A DNA stretch of 64,000 nucleotides from Lottia gigantea (Eukaryota; Mollusca; Gastropoda; Lottiidae), in contig NW_008710315.1 of assembly GCF_000327385.1 (NCBI RefSeq), positions 929,966-993,965 on the forward strand, written 5' to 3'. Position numbers and translations under genes: made by a program. The notes under the pieces are model-generated. The model worked only from the letters and a program-made list of their open reading frames with translations. It searched no databases and was not told the DNA's origin. Below are positions 33,476 through 45,592 of the stretch, one piece after another (position 1 is the stretch's first letter; every line of letters starts with the position of its first letter).

Positions 33476-35580
33476 ATTGATGTATTGAGCACTATTTCAA
33501 CAGTGGTATTTCTATATCACTCTACAATTGATGTATTGAGCACTATTTTAACAGTGGTATTTCTGTATCACTCTACAATTGATGTATTGCGCGCTACTTT
33601 AACATTGGTATTTCTATATCACTCTACAATTGATGTATTGAGCACTATTTTAACAGTGGTATTTCTATATCACTCTACAATTGATGTATTGAGCACTATT
33701 TTAACAGTGGTATTTCTATATCATTCTACAATTGATGTATTGCGCGTTACTTTAACATTGGTATTTCTATATCACTCTACAATTGATGTATTGAGCACTA
33801 TTTTAACAGTGGTATTTCTATATCACTCTACAATTGATGTATTGAGCACTATTTTAACAGTGGTATTTCTATATCATTCTACAATTGATGTATTGCGCGC
33901 TACTTTAACATTGGTATTTCTATATCACTCTACAATTGATGTATTGAGCACTATTTTAACAGTGGTATTTCTATATCACTCTACAATTGATGTATTAAGC
34001 ACTATTTTAACAGTGGTATTTCTATATCTCTCTACAATTGATGTATTGAGCACTATTTTAACAGTGGTATTTCTATATCACTCTACAATTGATGTATTGA
34101 GCACTATTTTAACAGTGGTATTTCTAAATCACTCTACAATTGATGTATTGTGCACTATTTTAACAGTGGTATTTCTGTATCACTCTACAATTGATGTATT
34201 GAGCACTATTTTAACAGTGGTATTTCTAAATCACTCTACAATTGATGTATTGAGCACTATTTTAACAGTGGTATTTCTATATCATTCTACAATTGATGTA
34301 TTGCGCGCTACTTTAACATTGGTATTTCTATATCGCTCTACAATTGATGTATTGAGCACTATTTTAACAGTGGTATTTCTGTATCGCTTTACAATTGATG
34401 TATTGTGCACTATTTTAGCAGTGGTATTTCTATATCGCTCTACAATTGATGTATTGAGCACTATTTTAACAGTGGTATTTCTATATCGCTTTACAATTGA
34501 TGTATTGAGCACTATTTTAGCAGTGGTATTTCTAAATCACTCTACAATTGATGTATTGAGCACTATTTTAACAGTGGTATTTCTATATCGCTTGACAATA
34601 TTGATGTATTGAGCACTATTTTAACAGTGGTATTTCTATACCACTCTACAATTGATGTATTGAGCACTATTTTAGCAGTGGTATTTCTAAATCACTCTAC
34701 AATTGATGTATTGAGCACTATTTTAACAGTGGTATTTCTATATCGCTTGACAATATTGATGTATTGAGCACTATTTTAACAGTGGTATTTCTATATCACT
34801 CTACAATTGATGTATTGAGCACTATTTTAACAGTGGTATTTCTATATCACTCTACAATTGATGTATTGAGCACTATTTTAACAGTGGTATTTCTATAGCA
34901 CTCTACAATTGATGTTTTAAGCACTATTTTAACAGTGATATTTCTATATCACTCTACAATTGATGTATTGAGCACTATTTTAACAGTGGTATTTCTATAT
35001 CACTCTACAATTGATGTATTGAGCACTATTTTAACAGTGATATTTCTATATCACTCTACAATTGATGTATTGAGCACTATTTTAACAGTGGTATTTCTGT
35101 ATCGCTTTACAATTAATGTATTGAGCACTATGTTAACAGTGGTATTTCTATATCACTCTACAATTAATGTATTGAGCACTATTTTAACAGTGGTGTTTCT
35201 ATATCGCTCTATAATTGATGTATTGAGCACTATTTTAACATTGGTATTTCTATATCACTCTACAATTGATGTATTGAGCACTATTTTAACAGTGGCATTT
35301 CTATATCAGCTCTACAATTGATGTATTGAGCACTATTTTAACTGTGGTATTTCTATTTCGCTCTACAATTGATGTATTGAGCACTATTTTAACAGTGGTG
35401 TTTCTATATCACTCTACAATTGATGTATTGAACACTATTTTAACAGTGGTATTTCTATATCACTCTACAATTGATGTATTGAGTACTATTTTAACAGTGG
35501 TATTTCTATATCACTCTACAATTGATGTATTGAGCACTATTTTAACAGTGGCATTTCTATATCACTCTACAATTGATTGA
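33450..35580 (+). repeat. 51-bp minisatellite, about 42 copies
   Basis: The unit holds TATTTCTATATCACTCTACA, ATTGATGTATTGAGCACTAT and TTTAACAGTGG. Most copies differ by only a few bases. A variant GCGCGCTACTTTAACATTGG recurs at 33589, 33742 and 33895, exactly 153 bp (three units) apart, and again at 34303 (eight units on), showing a higher-order repeat. Since 51 is a multiple of three, the array produces long open frames (TVVFLYHSTIDVLSTIL repeated). Nothing suggests these are translated: no start context or signal, and indels of other sizes break the frame in the right half. Confidence 0.95.
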
Positions 35581-36179
35581 TTTGTATGTGTATCAGGGAC
35601 ACTTATAGATTCTGTTTACACAATTCTGAAAAAAAATGCAGATCGCTATGATTCGTTTCGTGTTCTTTTCTGTATGTTACTACCAAGATCTAATAAAATC
35701 TTTCTTCAAATCGTATATATTATAATACCTGGGCCTATATTAAACCCGTATATCATGCCTAGGAACTGGGTAGTGCCAGTATTGTCGTTCTAAAACCCAT
35801 AACCAGATCGTCTCTCTTTGGTTACAAGGTAAAAATAGGTAAGTTGGTGTTTAAATTTGAATTGTTTGTCGGTTTTTCTGCTTAAAAAAGAATGGGCTTT
35901 TACAATGCATAGCGCAATGAATCATTTTCAATGTCAAACTGTTGATGTCCCAATCGAACGTTTTTTCCAACCATCCAATCATCATAAAAACGACGAATGT
36001 ACCATCCTGACCTAAGGCGTGATCAAGCTCCGGACGTCCAGATTAGCGAGCAAACGTCTAACTCGATGTATGGTAATTGCGGTCACATTTGTTAATTCTT
36101 CATTGAAAGGGCATTGAGTAACGTTTAGTGAAAGCCAATTAAATTTCTTATACAAAGTCCAGCAAATAGCGAACTATTT

Positions 36180-36392
36180 CCATCCATGGGACAGTAAACC
36201 GATTTCCCGTGTACTACAGCTGTGCACGTTAAAGATCCCTCGACAGTTGGAAATCGAAAAAGAGCAGGCTAATTTTGTCATTGCAAAATACTCCTTATTG
36301 CACCCTGCATGGCGTTGCCAGTCTTCATTTTCCCACATAGTACAGAAAAGTAGGACGTAAAACTCCATTCATTTCATTCATTTCCCAATGCA
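36180..36392 (+). repeat. SINE copy, body and 3' end
   Basis: GTGCACGTTAAAGATCCCTC, GACAGTTGGAAATCGAAAAA, GAGCAGGCTAATT, CACCCTGCATGGCGTTGCCA and a 3' end GTAAAACTCCATTCATTTCA. The tRNA-like head is missing. A shorter copy of the 3' end follows at about 36515-36600. Confidence 0.85.
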
Positions 36393-36859
36393 CGGAATAA
36401 CCAAATTTATTACCCCAGTTTAGAAGTACAAATACAGATGGTAAAATTACATTTATATTATTTCATTATCATCTGAAAAGTTGATATATGTCAGATGTCT
36501 AATAAATCGTTTGGATCTATCTGGCGTTGTCCGTCTTCATTCGACAAAAAGGAAGTCAAAAATATGAAGTAAAACTCCATTTCATTTCAATTCAATCTGA
36601 TAATGTTAATTCCAACATAATGATTTGTTATAATATCAGATGTCCAATAAATCGTTGTAATATATTTACAGAACATGTTTTATTGTCATTTTGATATAAA
36701 TAAACTTAATTTATCGATATACGATCTCAATGTACATTCTTTTTAACTTTATTGTTTTAATATTAATAGCAGCCACAAACTACACGACAATCTACCAAAA
36801 TGAAATTACTGCTAAATGTCGGGCATATGTCATCTTCCACTGTCAAGGTATTATACATT

Positions 36860-37105
36860 CTATCTAATACCTTGACATCATTTGACATTATTCTTTTATC
36901 ACGAAAGTTTGTGAATGAAGCCATGTCATTGGATTGTACGCGAGCGAATACAGCCAATCAGAGACCTCGACTAGTAATTACAAGCGAAGCTTTACAGATT
37001 ACAGTTTTTCTGTCGTCGGCTCTTATTGACTGAATTTGCAAGCAATCTAATCCAATAAAAAATTATTTGATAGTACCTATTATGGTCAAGGTATTCGACG
37101 GAGTT
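36860..37105. repeat. Family B foldback element
   Basis: CTATCTAATACCTTGACATC on the left, GGTCAAGGTATTCGACGGAG on the right, with inverted CAGCCAATCAGAGACC / GGCTCTTATTGACTG inside. The best copy for seeing both outer ends. Confidence 0.7.
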
Positions 37106-37144
37106 TACAATAGTTTGAAATTGTGAAGATCGGAATATGTCTAC

Positions 37145-37311
37145 CGCCTCTGAACTGTACATACATGGACATTTATGATTGGTTAAAACTCTTAATTATA
37201 TGCAATAAGAGCACAATAATATGATTAAGAATACATGATAATTCTTTATAACACGAATTAATCAAATAGTTTGCTTAATTTGACACTGAACAAAGGAAAC
37301 CCATCTTTTAT
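37145..37311 (+). repeat. MITE family A, right part only
   Basis: CTGTACATACATGGACATTT through AATCAAATAGTTTGCTTAAT and GGAAACCCATCTTTTA. The left half is absent. Confidence 0.8.
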
Positions 37312-37575
37312 ACTCAGACCGAAAGTCGGTAAATGTCGTAACCAACCGCTAATACTAAAAAAAATCACTAGTATTAAATTCGCCACCCTTTTCATATACT
37401 CATCTGGTTTTTGAAGGTTCTCCAACAGAAATGACTTACTGTGGCAGCTGACGAGTAATTTATATTAATTTGTTAGTCATTAAAGGCATTCTTTCTGAGC
37501 TTCAAAGTTTTTTAAAGTAGTGCTTTACTCATGTTCTGCTCCTCATCAAAGCAATTTTTACCACAACTTACGACG

Positions 37576-37646
37576 TCGTCAACAACAACGAGTTTTGAAA
37601 AATTATCGACGGTGTCATCGCGTACCAACATTTTTACGCTTATCTA
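37576..37646 (-). CDS. Exon-like segment, possibly of the receptor-like gene
   Basis: Acceptor GTATTAG, then ISVKMLVRDDTVDNFSKLVV VDDV in two words, then a strong donor GTAAGT. Phase 0 at the start, compatible with a donor GTAGGT inside the exon-like piece at 37773-37957. Small, and function unknown; listed because its borders are good and it sits in line with two other such pieces. Confidence 0.25.
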
Positions 37647-37772
37647 ATACACTTTATGATATAAATAAATCTTTAGTTATCATTATCTACTAAATAAGTA
37701 TACTTCACTACTGTATGTATTGCTTATTGAAATCTCGAGTATGGGCTTTTGTCATTCGTTACATATTTTTAC

Positions 37773-37957
37773 GTTCAATGAGCGATTTGGACTTCAAGTC
37801 TCCATATGTCTCGGTAAATTCTTGTCGAGGAAGCTCCACGAAGTGACCTACTGATCCGAAGCATAAGTACAGATGATGCCCTTGGAACCCTCGAAGTGAA
37901 AAATTCGCAAATTCTTCGTTTGAAAACGCCCCTACATTTCTTGTTACTTCAAACATG
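37773..37957 (-). CDS. Exon-like segment, candidate extracellular receptor domain
   Basis: Acceptor GGTGTGCAG; open through MFEVTRNVGAFSNEEFANFS, LRGFQGHHLYLCFGSVGHFV and ELPRQEFTETYGDLKSKS to a donor C|GTAAAA. It begins by completing a codon with one base, which fits the two bases left by the piece at 42089-42222. HHLYLCFGSVGHFVEL could be a strand-helix unit of an ANF-type ligand-binding lobe, but this reading is weak. Confidence 0.32.
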
Positions 37958-37974
37958 CTGCACACCTTTGGTTA

Positions 37975-38530
37975 AAAGTAAAACCTACCATATACATTTT
38001 GGTTAAAACCTGAATACATTTTGGTTAAAACCTGAATACATTTTGGTTAAATCCTGAATACATTTTGGTTAAAACCTACCATATACATTTTGGTTAAAAC
38101 CTACCATATACATTTTGGTTAAAACCTACAATATATATTTTGGTTACAACTTGCCATATTCATTTTGGATGAAACCTAAATACATTTTGGTTCTAACTTA
38201 TCATACATATTCTGGTTCTAACCTACCATACATATTTTGGCTCTAACCTACCATAATTATTTTAATTCTAACCTCCATACACATTTCGTTTCAAACCTGC
38301 CGTACCATATCACTCTTTTAAAAACCTACTTACAGTTACACAGTTTGGCTCAAAACTACTTTACGCATCTTGATTCTAACCTACCATACACATTTTGGTT
38401 CCAACCTACCATACATACTTTAGTTCGTTTGATTACAACCTACTTACAAAACTTTCTTACGCATCACACACGTTTAGGTTTGGTTTTAAACCTACCATAT
38501 CATATTTTCGTTCAAACCTATACATGTACA
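37975..38530 (+). repeat. 22-27-bp minisatellite (CATTTTGGTTAAAACCT)
   Basis: Left copies are regular: TACATTTTGGTTAAAACCTG with AA or CCATA between. Copies decay to the right into CTAACCTACCATACATATTT-like text. Confidence 0.85.
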
Positions 38531-38869
38531 TAATTACATATGCTTGTAGGAAGAATCCATAAAATTGGTCGATAATGGGTGTTCATATTAAATTCTAAAA
38601 ACTATTAGATTGTGATCAACTACAGCTTATTACACTATAATCGATATAGATGAAGATCTATAAGACCCAAACGTGGCCAAATGTGAACCGCCTGATAAAA
38701 ACAAAAGATAAAATATTTAGAAACTTTATCGAAATCATATGTCGTCATAAATTTCTATAGCCGCTGGCAGTAACCTATACTCTTTTTTATGTTCATTTGA
38801 TGGTGATACTGAAATGCCGTCCTTCCTTTGATTTTCAATATCTTGATTTACACAAAATGTAAACAGAAC

Positions 38870-39425
38870 TCTTAGAACAATTCAAAATAAACAGAACTTA
38901 TTTAACAACTAAAAACTCAGAACTTTCTTAATCGGTTTGAAAATTCAAACAGACCTCAATTTATTGTTAGAAAATTGGTGGACAGACTTAATTAATAATT
39001 CTAAAATTTGTAAACAGAACTTTATTTATAATTATTATATTTGTCAACAGACCTTTATTAATAATTCTAAAATTTTTAAGCAGATCTTTATTAGTAATTC
39101 TAAAATTTGTTAACAAAATTTTTATTCACCATTCTAAAATTTGTAAACATAACTTTTAACATCATTCTTATATCTTGTTAACAGAACTTTGTAAATTATT
39201 AATTTATAAAATTTGTTAGCAGACCTTTATTAATAATTCTAAAATTTGTAAACAGAACATAATTTATAATTATAATATTTGTAAACGGAACTTAATTTAT
39301 AATTATAATATTTGTTAACAGAACTTAATTTATAATTATAATATTTGTAAATAGAACTAATAATTCTAAAATTTGTTAACAAAATTTTTATTCACCATTC
39401 TTAAATTTGTAAACAGAGCTAAATA
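38870..39425 (+). repeat. 33-38-bp minisatellite (AATTTGTAAACAGAAC)
   Basis: About 15 copies of TAATTCTAAAATTTGTAAAC plus AGAACTTTATTTA-type text, with TTGTTAACAGA variants. Very AT-rich. Confidence 0.85.
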
Positions 39426-41190
39426 TGTAAACGGAGGGGAGTGGGGTAAAATATGAGCGTCTCGGTTACCCTTTGCGGATTTGAAAATGATTTTGGAAGT
39501 GAAAAAGTGACAGTAGAAAAAATTTCTAAATTTGTTATAAGTCTCGTTAATACACCACTAAACATGATGCAATGAAATGTTCTAAAATTGAGAGAGCAAA
39601 CTTCTTGTAAGTGTCAAAGCAGAGCTCAGTTAATATTTTATTTAAGAAAAAAAATGATACATATATGAGGTTACATATACAGATGGTTATCTACTTAAAG
39701 CAATAATAACTTCGAAAGTGCGGGCGATAATTAACATCAAACCAACCTTACACATATCCATTTATATATACAATGCAATGTTTAAATAATCACACTACGT
39801 TGTTTGAAGTAGGCAGTTTTCAGCCATAGGAATAAGACTAGTTATAAGAAAGTTACTACAGGTTAAGTACTATACAAGGTAAGACTGTCAATATCGTCTA
39901 TTATATATGAAGAATTTTAGGAAGTAACATGTGTAAGGCATAATATGGCTCTGCATGATTGTTAAGTCAATGCAGAGTTGTTACTTGATTAGAGGTATAG
40001 TAGGCTTTAGCAAATGGTCAGGAAAATGCTTACAATTGACCGTTGATCAACAATGAAATGAAAGGAGTTGTACGTCCTAATTTTCTGCACCATGTGATTT
40101 AATGTGATTTTTAATGGTTTTTTTCCTGGATGGTCCAGCAAATGACGATATTCTGCTAGTCGATTAAATAGGATTAAAAGCTTCGTGTATGATTAAATAT
40201 TGAAAAATTAATATCTTACCGTTATACTCATGGATTAAAGACAACGGATATTCTGTAGGGCAGTAATTAATTGTGCGTTTAATTTATCGGATTAGCAAGG
40301 ATTATCAATAATTGTTTGCTTATGGGAGATGACATGTGTTCACGGTCAGGAAAATTGAAGGTGCTTAAAGAGGCATTCCAATTTGTTTGTAAAAAATTGT
40401 CTTTATCAAAACCGCTGTAAAAAACACATGAAAAGTATGCTATTTATATCTATGTATCTTCTTGATCAAACTGAATTTGTTTTAAAAGGGTTAATTAAAA
40501 ACGGAGGTGTATATTTCAAGACATGGAAACGACTTCCTGCTTATTTGACGACCGTATTGTTCACAACATGTTCAATTCATTTCATTTGTCGCATGTATTG
40601 GCAACAGCTTTCTACGTTAACTCAGTGTTAGAAATAATCAATTTAACGCTAACAAAATATATTTGATTTCTTTTAAAGATTAAACTCTTCTTACAAATCG
40701 ATTTAAGTTGCAAGACGTTGACAAGTGTACATGATATTTATCTTTTTTGTTTTTAAATTTTTGTCTTCTATTTGTCTCAGTGACGTTTCTAGGAAGCATA
40801 AGGTGAAGGGGCGAGCAATTCTTTCACAATGCAAAATGATAACAAATTTGAAAGTTGTGCAGGGGGAGGGGGGTGGACGCAAAGCCGGGCTAGCGTAAAC
40901 GTAGAAATCGCCACTGATTTGGCTATTGTCTCTCTCTCCTTGACAGCAAGTCATGGTGGCTCGGCGAGGTGCTAGCGAACCCAGGGTTTCGGGGATACAA
41001 GAAGTCAGACAGAGAGACATGAATCATTTTTGTGGAAGACTGATCAAGTAATCTGCACAGAGTACATATTTTTTTGTATAAAGCACACAAGATTAATGGC
41101 ATATTACAGCATTTAATACCAATGATGGATCGCTGTAAAACCAGGTTTCCTTCTGTTAATGGTGAAGGTTGAAAAGAGAGCATCAATAAA
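39426..41190. other. No gene recognised
   Basis: Contains a SINE 3' end on the - strand at about 40055-40095 (AATGAAATGAAAGGAGTTGT) and a GC-rich dispersed motif near 40860-40900 (GGGGGGTGGACGCAAAGCCG). Open frames at 40.4-41.2 kb lack recognisable domains. Confidence 0.5.
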
Positions 41191-41194
41191 CCTA

Positions 41195-41500
41195 CGGGTT
41201 CCCTTATTTTCATATATTAAAATGAATAAGGGTAAGGGTAAGTGTTTTGGAAATTCTACATTTCACGTCGAACAAATGGTAGTCGTGGGTTCTATTCTTG
41301 GTGGGAGTATAAAAGTCTTCTGAACTTGGAATAAGTCATCTTTTCTCATTATTCCAATCGACCAAGTCAATGAGTAGAGATAATCCGTGAAAGATCAATA
41401 CCAAGAGGTTTGGTCAAGGACCAGCTGGTAGAAAGGATCCATATGAATCTTATGAACCTAAGTTGTTATCCTTGTAAAAAACCTGTTGTTTCTTTCTTTC
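41195..41500 (+). repeat. SINE family 2 copy beside a family A end scrap
   Basis: GGGTTCCCTTATTTTCATAT (41197 on) is a family A left end. From about 41255 a SINE-like unit follows: TGGTAGTCGTGGGTTCTATT (a decayed B-box-like GGTTCTA), TCATCTTTTCTCATTATTCC, GGACCAGCTGGTAGAAAGGA. The same order occurs at 46.7 kb. Confidence 0.65.
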
Positions 41501-41936
41501 TTCATTTCATAACAGTTTTAATTACCGTGTGGTTTTTAAATTCAACGTGAATCTAGGTTTATATTCTGTAGGTGTATTATATATTTTAATCTTACAGTTG
41601 ACAGGTATATTTTGAAGGTAAATACCTGTGTATTTTTTATTTGGATGACATTAAAAGGTGCAGTACGTGGTTCACATAAAATTCAAGGCAAATGCAATTT
41701 TAAACAACATTTATATATAATGATAGGTGTTTTTGTTGTTCTTACGTTACCGTTACCATGGGCCTATCAGAATTGACTTCCGCCTGTCATTAACTCCATT
41801 TTTTTAAACGCATGTCCAGAACATCTGTCTCTTTTCCAGCCCCTGATAGCTATTAGGACAAATGTCGACTGGTGTAGAGACAAAAATAGGCCCTGTTAAA
41901 CGGGTACTTTCGGCATCTCCTGCGTGCAAAGTGCAA

Positions 41937-41949
41937 AGTTCAAAGGTCA
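41937..41949 (+). promoter_or_regulatory. Candidate nuclear-receptor DR1 site
   Basis: AGTTCAAAGGTCA is two AGGTCA-type half sites one base apart, the form bound by HNF4 and RXR dimers; a second CAAAGTGCAAAG lies just before. One such 13-mer can occur by chance, and the gene it might serve is unknown. Confidence 0.25.
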
Positions 41950-42088
41950 CGCGATACTAATAAAACGAAAGTTACGCTGATGCCCAACACTGATTTACGG
42001 TCATCGTAATGTTAATTTGATATTAACAATTTACATTTTTTATTCGAAAAAAACGCTTGGAGTTGTGGAAAATCACCATTTAACTAAC

Positions 42089-42222
42089 CTACTCCAGCCG
42101 ACAATAGTCAAAATATCCATCAGAGGCTGAATTAGAGGCAGATGTTTCGGATTAGTCTTGTATCTGCGAATGTCTTCGGAAGTCTTATTACTATTATCAG
42201 AAAGGACTATCCCAATCGAAGC
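42089..42222 (-). CDS. Exon-like segment resembling an ANF-receptor-type ligand-binding domain
   Basis: The acceptor GTTCGTTTCAG and donor GTTAGT bound a 134-base open piece: ASIGIVLSDNSNKTSEDIRR, YKTNPKHLPLIQPLMDIL, TIVGWS. In ANF-receptor domains (class C GPCRs, receptor guanylyl cyclases, glutamate receptor N-terminal domains) the pattern is S...LSD...Y..F.R..P......A..DLL..F.W, which this follows, including the closing GW. It starts in phase 0 and leaves two bases. Other exons of the gene are uncertain. Confidence 0.45.
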
Positions 42223-42690
42223 CTGAAACGAACGAACATTTAGGTTAGCCAACAAGCAACCATTTCGTTGAGATGAGTGGGTTATTTTGTATGCCATAAA
42301 CACTATCTGTAAAGTTTTAACGGCAATGTGCTAAATTTGATAAGACTGGAGTGTAAAGAGATTTAAGAGCGTCGTATCTAGAGAACCTAATGTGTATTTT
42401 AATTAAGAACATGTGAATATTATGTGTAAGTTTATAATGTCATAATGCCCTTTCTATATTATTTAGTAAATACTTTGAGAACATTTGGTCGGCAAAAAAA
42501 TACGACGAAAAGATTAAAACGTTTAACAAAAACTGATGATTGTTTGAAATTAATTTCCTTTTCTTCAAATGGTAAATTTGTATTTTTTCAGTGTTTATTA
42601 GTCAATGCTTGGATGACTTCACAAAAAGGGAAAATATTTCTTAAGCCATACTGCTTTTTATTGCTTTGATTGAAAATTTGTTTTATTCAT

Positions 42691-43039
42691 ATAAAGGTGG
42701 AGGTTCGCCATTCGTTTGATCAATCCCACTTTAGTCCCAGAAACCGGAATTTTTTAGCTAAGGTTATCAGTAATAGTGTTCCAACCTCACCGTCGAAATT
42801 TGAGTCTTCAAATCCATGTGTGTCCAGAATTGTACGTGTTTGAATGTTGAAATGACGACTCGCCTTTTCTTTAGACTCAATTCTATAAAAGGCACTGGCA
42901 TAATAGAAAGAGAAATTCCTAGTTATTTTTGATTTGAAGGAATTATGCGATATTCGTACAGTTCTAATACTTCTGAAGACAATTTACATATATTCAAGAC
43001 TAAAATCAACACTCAAAAATGGCCAATCATGGTCTTTAA
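42691..43039 (+). repeat. MITE family D copy
   Basis: TTAGTCCCAGAAACCGGAAT, TTAGCTAAGGTTATCAGTAA, CCTCACCGTCGAAATTTGAG and a right end GGTCTTTAA. Same order as the copy at 19.4 kb. Confidence 0.78.
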
Positions 43040-43865
43040 AGGAAAAATTTGCGCTAGCTTCAAAAAATAAAAAAAGAATTGTTGAATAGAAATCATGTAT
43101 ATCTTTGTTTACAGATCGATCGACTTTCGCTAACATTGTAAAATCATTCTTGTTTTTTCATCAATGTCAATAGAAAGAGAGTAATTTTTTTTGTACAAAC
43201 AAAATTAACTTTGCCTGTAGCTATAACATTTAGTTTTAATTTTAACTCTGCTTTTTAATAAATATTTCAAATATGTAACGTAAATCATCACAAACTGCCA
43301 AATTTCGCCAAATTTAAAAGATTGCAGTGATTTTTTCCAATTTTTTTTTATGTGTATCGGGGTCATAATGGCTTTTATTTGCATCACAGCAATTTTTCTC
43401 AAATGTTTGTGGTTTCTCTTATTATATATGCTTTACTGTATATGAGGTCCTATATTGCTATTTAATTATTAAAATCTTTTGCGATCATTTCAACGCTTAG
43501 TTTTTGATTGGAAATAGGAATCGTCCAAATTGATGCTGTCAGTGTCCCCAATACACATAAACTGTTTAACCCCTTTTCAATCTTTTTAATCGATGAACTT
43601 TACTCCTATGCAAAGCGATCAGTACCTGGCCTAAGGTAGCACAACGGGGTCAAAATTCTAAAATGAACGAAATATGTGACCGATGTTTCAAAGGTTAAAT
43701 AACTCACTGGCTCGAACGCCTTTGAGAAATCATGACAATCCCAAGGAAGGATCGAGTGCACCAGAATACAAAAGCCCACTTTAATGAATATTCTTCATTA
43801 TGTCATTCAAACAATGGGAGTTTAAAGCAGCAGTATCTGCAATAAAATGACGTCACCAAAATTAC

Positions 43866-43972
43866 GAGAAATAATGATCACGAATAATTATCTCTTCGCA
43901 CGAACAGGTAATCGATAAACTTTTGGTCAGACTTAAACAACCTTTGGCAATTATTCCATCTAGTTGCCAAGT
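43866..43972 (-). CDS. Exon-like segment resembling an ANF-receptor-type domain
   Basis: Open piece TWQLDGIIAKGCLSLTKSLS, ITCSCEEIIIRDHYF between a possible acceptor ATTCGAAG and donor C|GTAATT. The LDGIIAKGCLSLTKSLSI part resembles VDGIIGPGCS...V..LA, the segment just before the LSD...GW block in this fold, so it sits in the right order relative to 42089-42222. Against it: the donors I can see do not join to that piece in phase, and the acceptor is poor. Confidence 0.32.
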
Positions 43973-44099
43973 CTTCGAATCATTAACAAATGCAGAAATC
44001 ATGTGAAAACATGTTGTTCTTACAATGTCATGAATCAGAAAAAAGATCGATTGACTCTTTAATGAAAAGCATAAAAAATTCACACCATTTCCGCTCTTG

Positions 44100-45230
44100 G
44101 AAATTTTCTTTAACGAAGTTTTTGATTTATTATTATTTCATATTTCATTTATTATAAAGTATATTGTTCACCCTTAAGTTATATTTATAATGAAATTTCC
44201 AGACTACCGTCTTTTGATTGGAAATGACATTGATGGACTATTCAACAATATTGTATCGATCTTGAAATTGGCTCTTTCATCAATCTGACGATTACATGGC
44301 AGATTTTATTTACAATCAATGCAAGCTAAACAGACTGTTAAAGGGACATGTCCCCTTAAATTTATACGTCATTAGAATTTGATCTCAAGTTTGGAGACTT
44401 TTGATTGAATGTGTATAGGGATAGCCTCTATAATCGAGTCCAACTTCGTCTACGCACAGCCGCGACATATTTTGTCAGAGATAGGAGACGTTCGTGTGTC
44501 AGAGACTACTAAGATAGGTCTTGAAAATTGCGACTTAACTCGGCTACTTTCAAATTTTACATTGCCACATTGTTTTTTGGCAAGTGTGGCTGTCCTCCAA
44601 GGAAATGTAACCCTTAAAGAAAACTTAATGCCACTCTGCGACTGGATTTTTCCCCTTTTAGAGAGTCTAGATAGATAAGAAGGTTTTTTCTTTCTTTTTT
44701 TGATCTTGAAAATCTTATGAGTTGTTGTAACTTTAAAACGGATCTTATTGCAATGCTCAACCAAGGCGAGGTATTTCCTTTAAAGTTGTCTTTAAGTTAA
44801 CTAAGTGATAACACCCCTTTAAATGATTTCGTAATGCTCTCACGTAGTTGAGTTGCAATATTAGAACTATTCATCATAGAGGGCACTGCGTTCTAAAAAA
44901 ATATTTTTATTGTTTTATTAGAAGGAAGACATCCTTGGAATTTCAGTGTGAAAAACCGAGTAAGATTTATCTTGAAGAAGGGTGTTTGGAATTTTCCAAA
45001 TATACAGGCTAAAGATCGTAGAGATACTTCATTTAGCAGTTAGAAGAGCAGTTATCTCGTGGTCGTTATGGTCCAGATAGTTTTCATCTAAAATCTTAAG
45101 TGAAAAAAGTTAATAGAAATGATACATTTACCCCCCCCCCCTCCCTAATTTTTACAGATATATTTTCATTGATATTTTCATCGTTTAATGTTCCAGGTTA
45201 GTTTGCTAACAGAATAAATTCCTAAAGCTT
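44100..45230. other. No gene recognised
   Basis: An 89-codon + frame at 44409-44678 (GIASIIESNFVYAQPRHILS...LLESLDR) and its - counterpart are open, with more even base use than the surroundings. I do not recognise either, and a dispersed repeat is as likely as a gene. A poly-C run lies at 45130-45143. Confidence 0.35.
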
Positions 45231-45235
45231 TTGAA

Positions 45236-45592
45236 TACTTACAGGGACAGTTGCACCTTTTTATTGGGAGGGAGGGGGGGGGGGGTGATTTGAGTGTTGA
45301 CCATATGGAAATAGTCTTCAGAAGTACTTAAATGTAAGAAAATGGCATGGTTCCTTTAAAGATACCTCAATCTAGGAATTTTACTCACTATATATCACAA
45401 ATTAGTATCTTAAAAAGACGAGTCGTCATTTTAACATTCAAACGCGGTTAATTCTGGACATATATTGATTTGAAGGCTCAAATTTCGACGATGAGTTGTG
45501 AACACTATTACTGATTGGCTTAGATAAAAAAAAAAATCCCTTTTCTGAGACTAATTTACGATTGGTCAAAAATGGCTTAACTGTTGCTTTAA
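45236..45592 (-). repeat. MITE family D copy
   Basis: GGGACAGTTGCACC at the left, GAAGGCTCAAATTTCGACGA and TGTGAACACTATTACTGATT inside, GTTGCTTTAA at the right. Confidence 0.75.

Noticed and set aside
33485-35580. Long repetitive open frames (up to 375 codons, TVVFLYHSTIDVLSTIL repeats)
   Set aside because: They exist only because the 51-bp monomer is a multiple of three. Codon positions show no protein-like constraint, and the frame breaks at monomer length variants.
44409-44764. Overlapping + (89) and - (104) codon frames
   Set aside because: Open on both strands in a patch with more even base use; neither resembles a known family, and the patch may be a dispersed repeat. Kept only as a note in the region entry.
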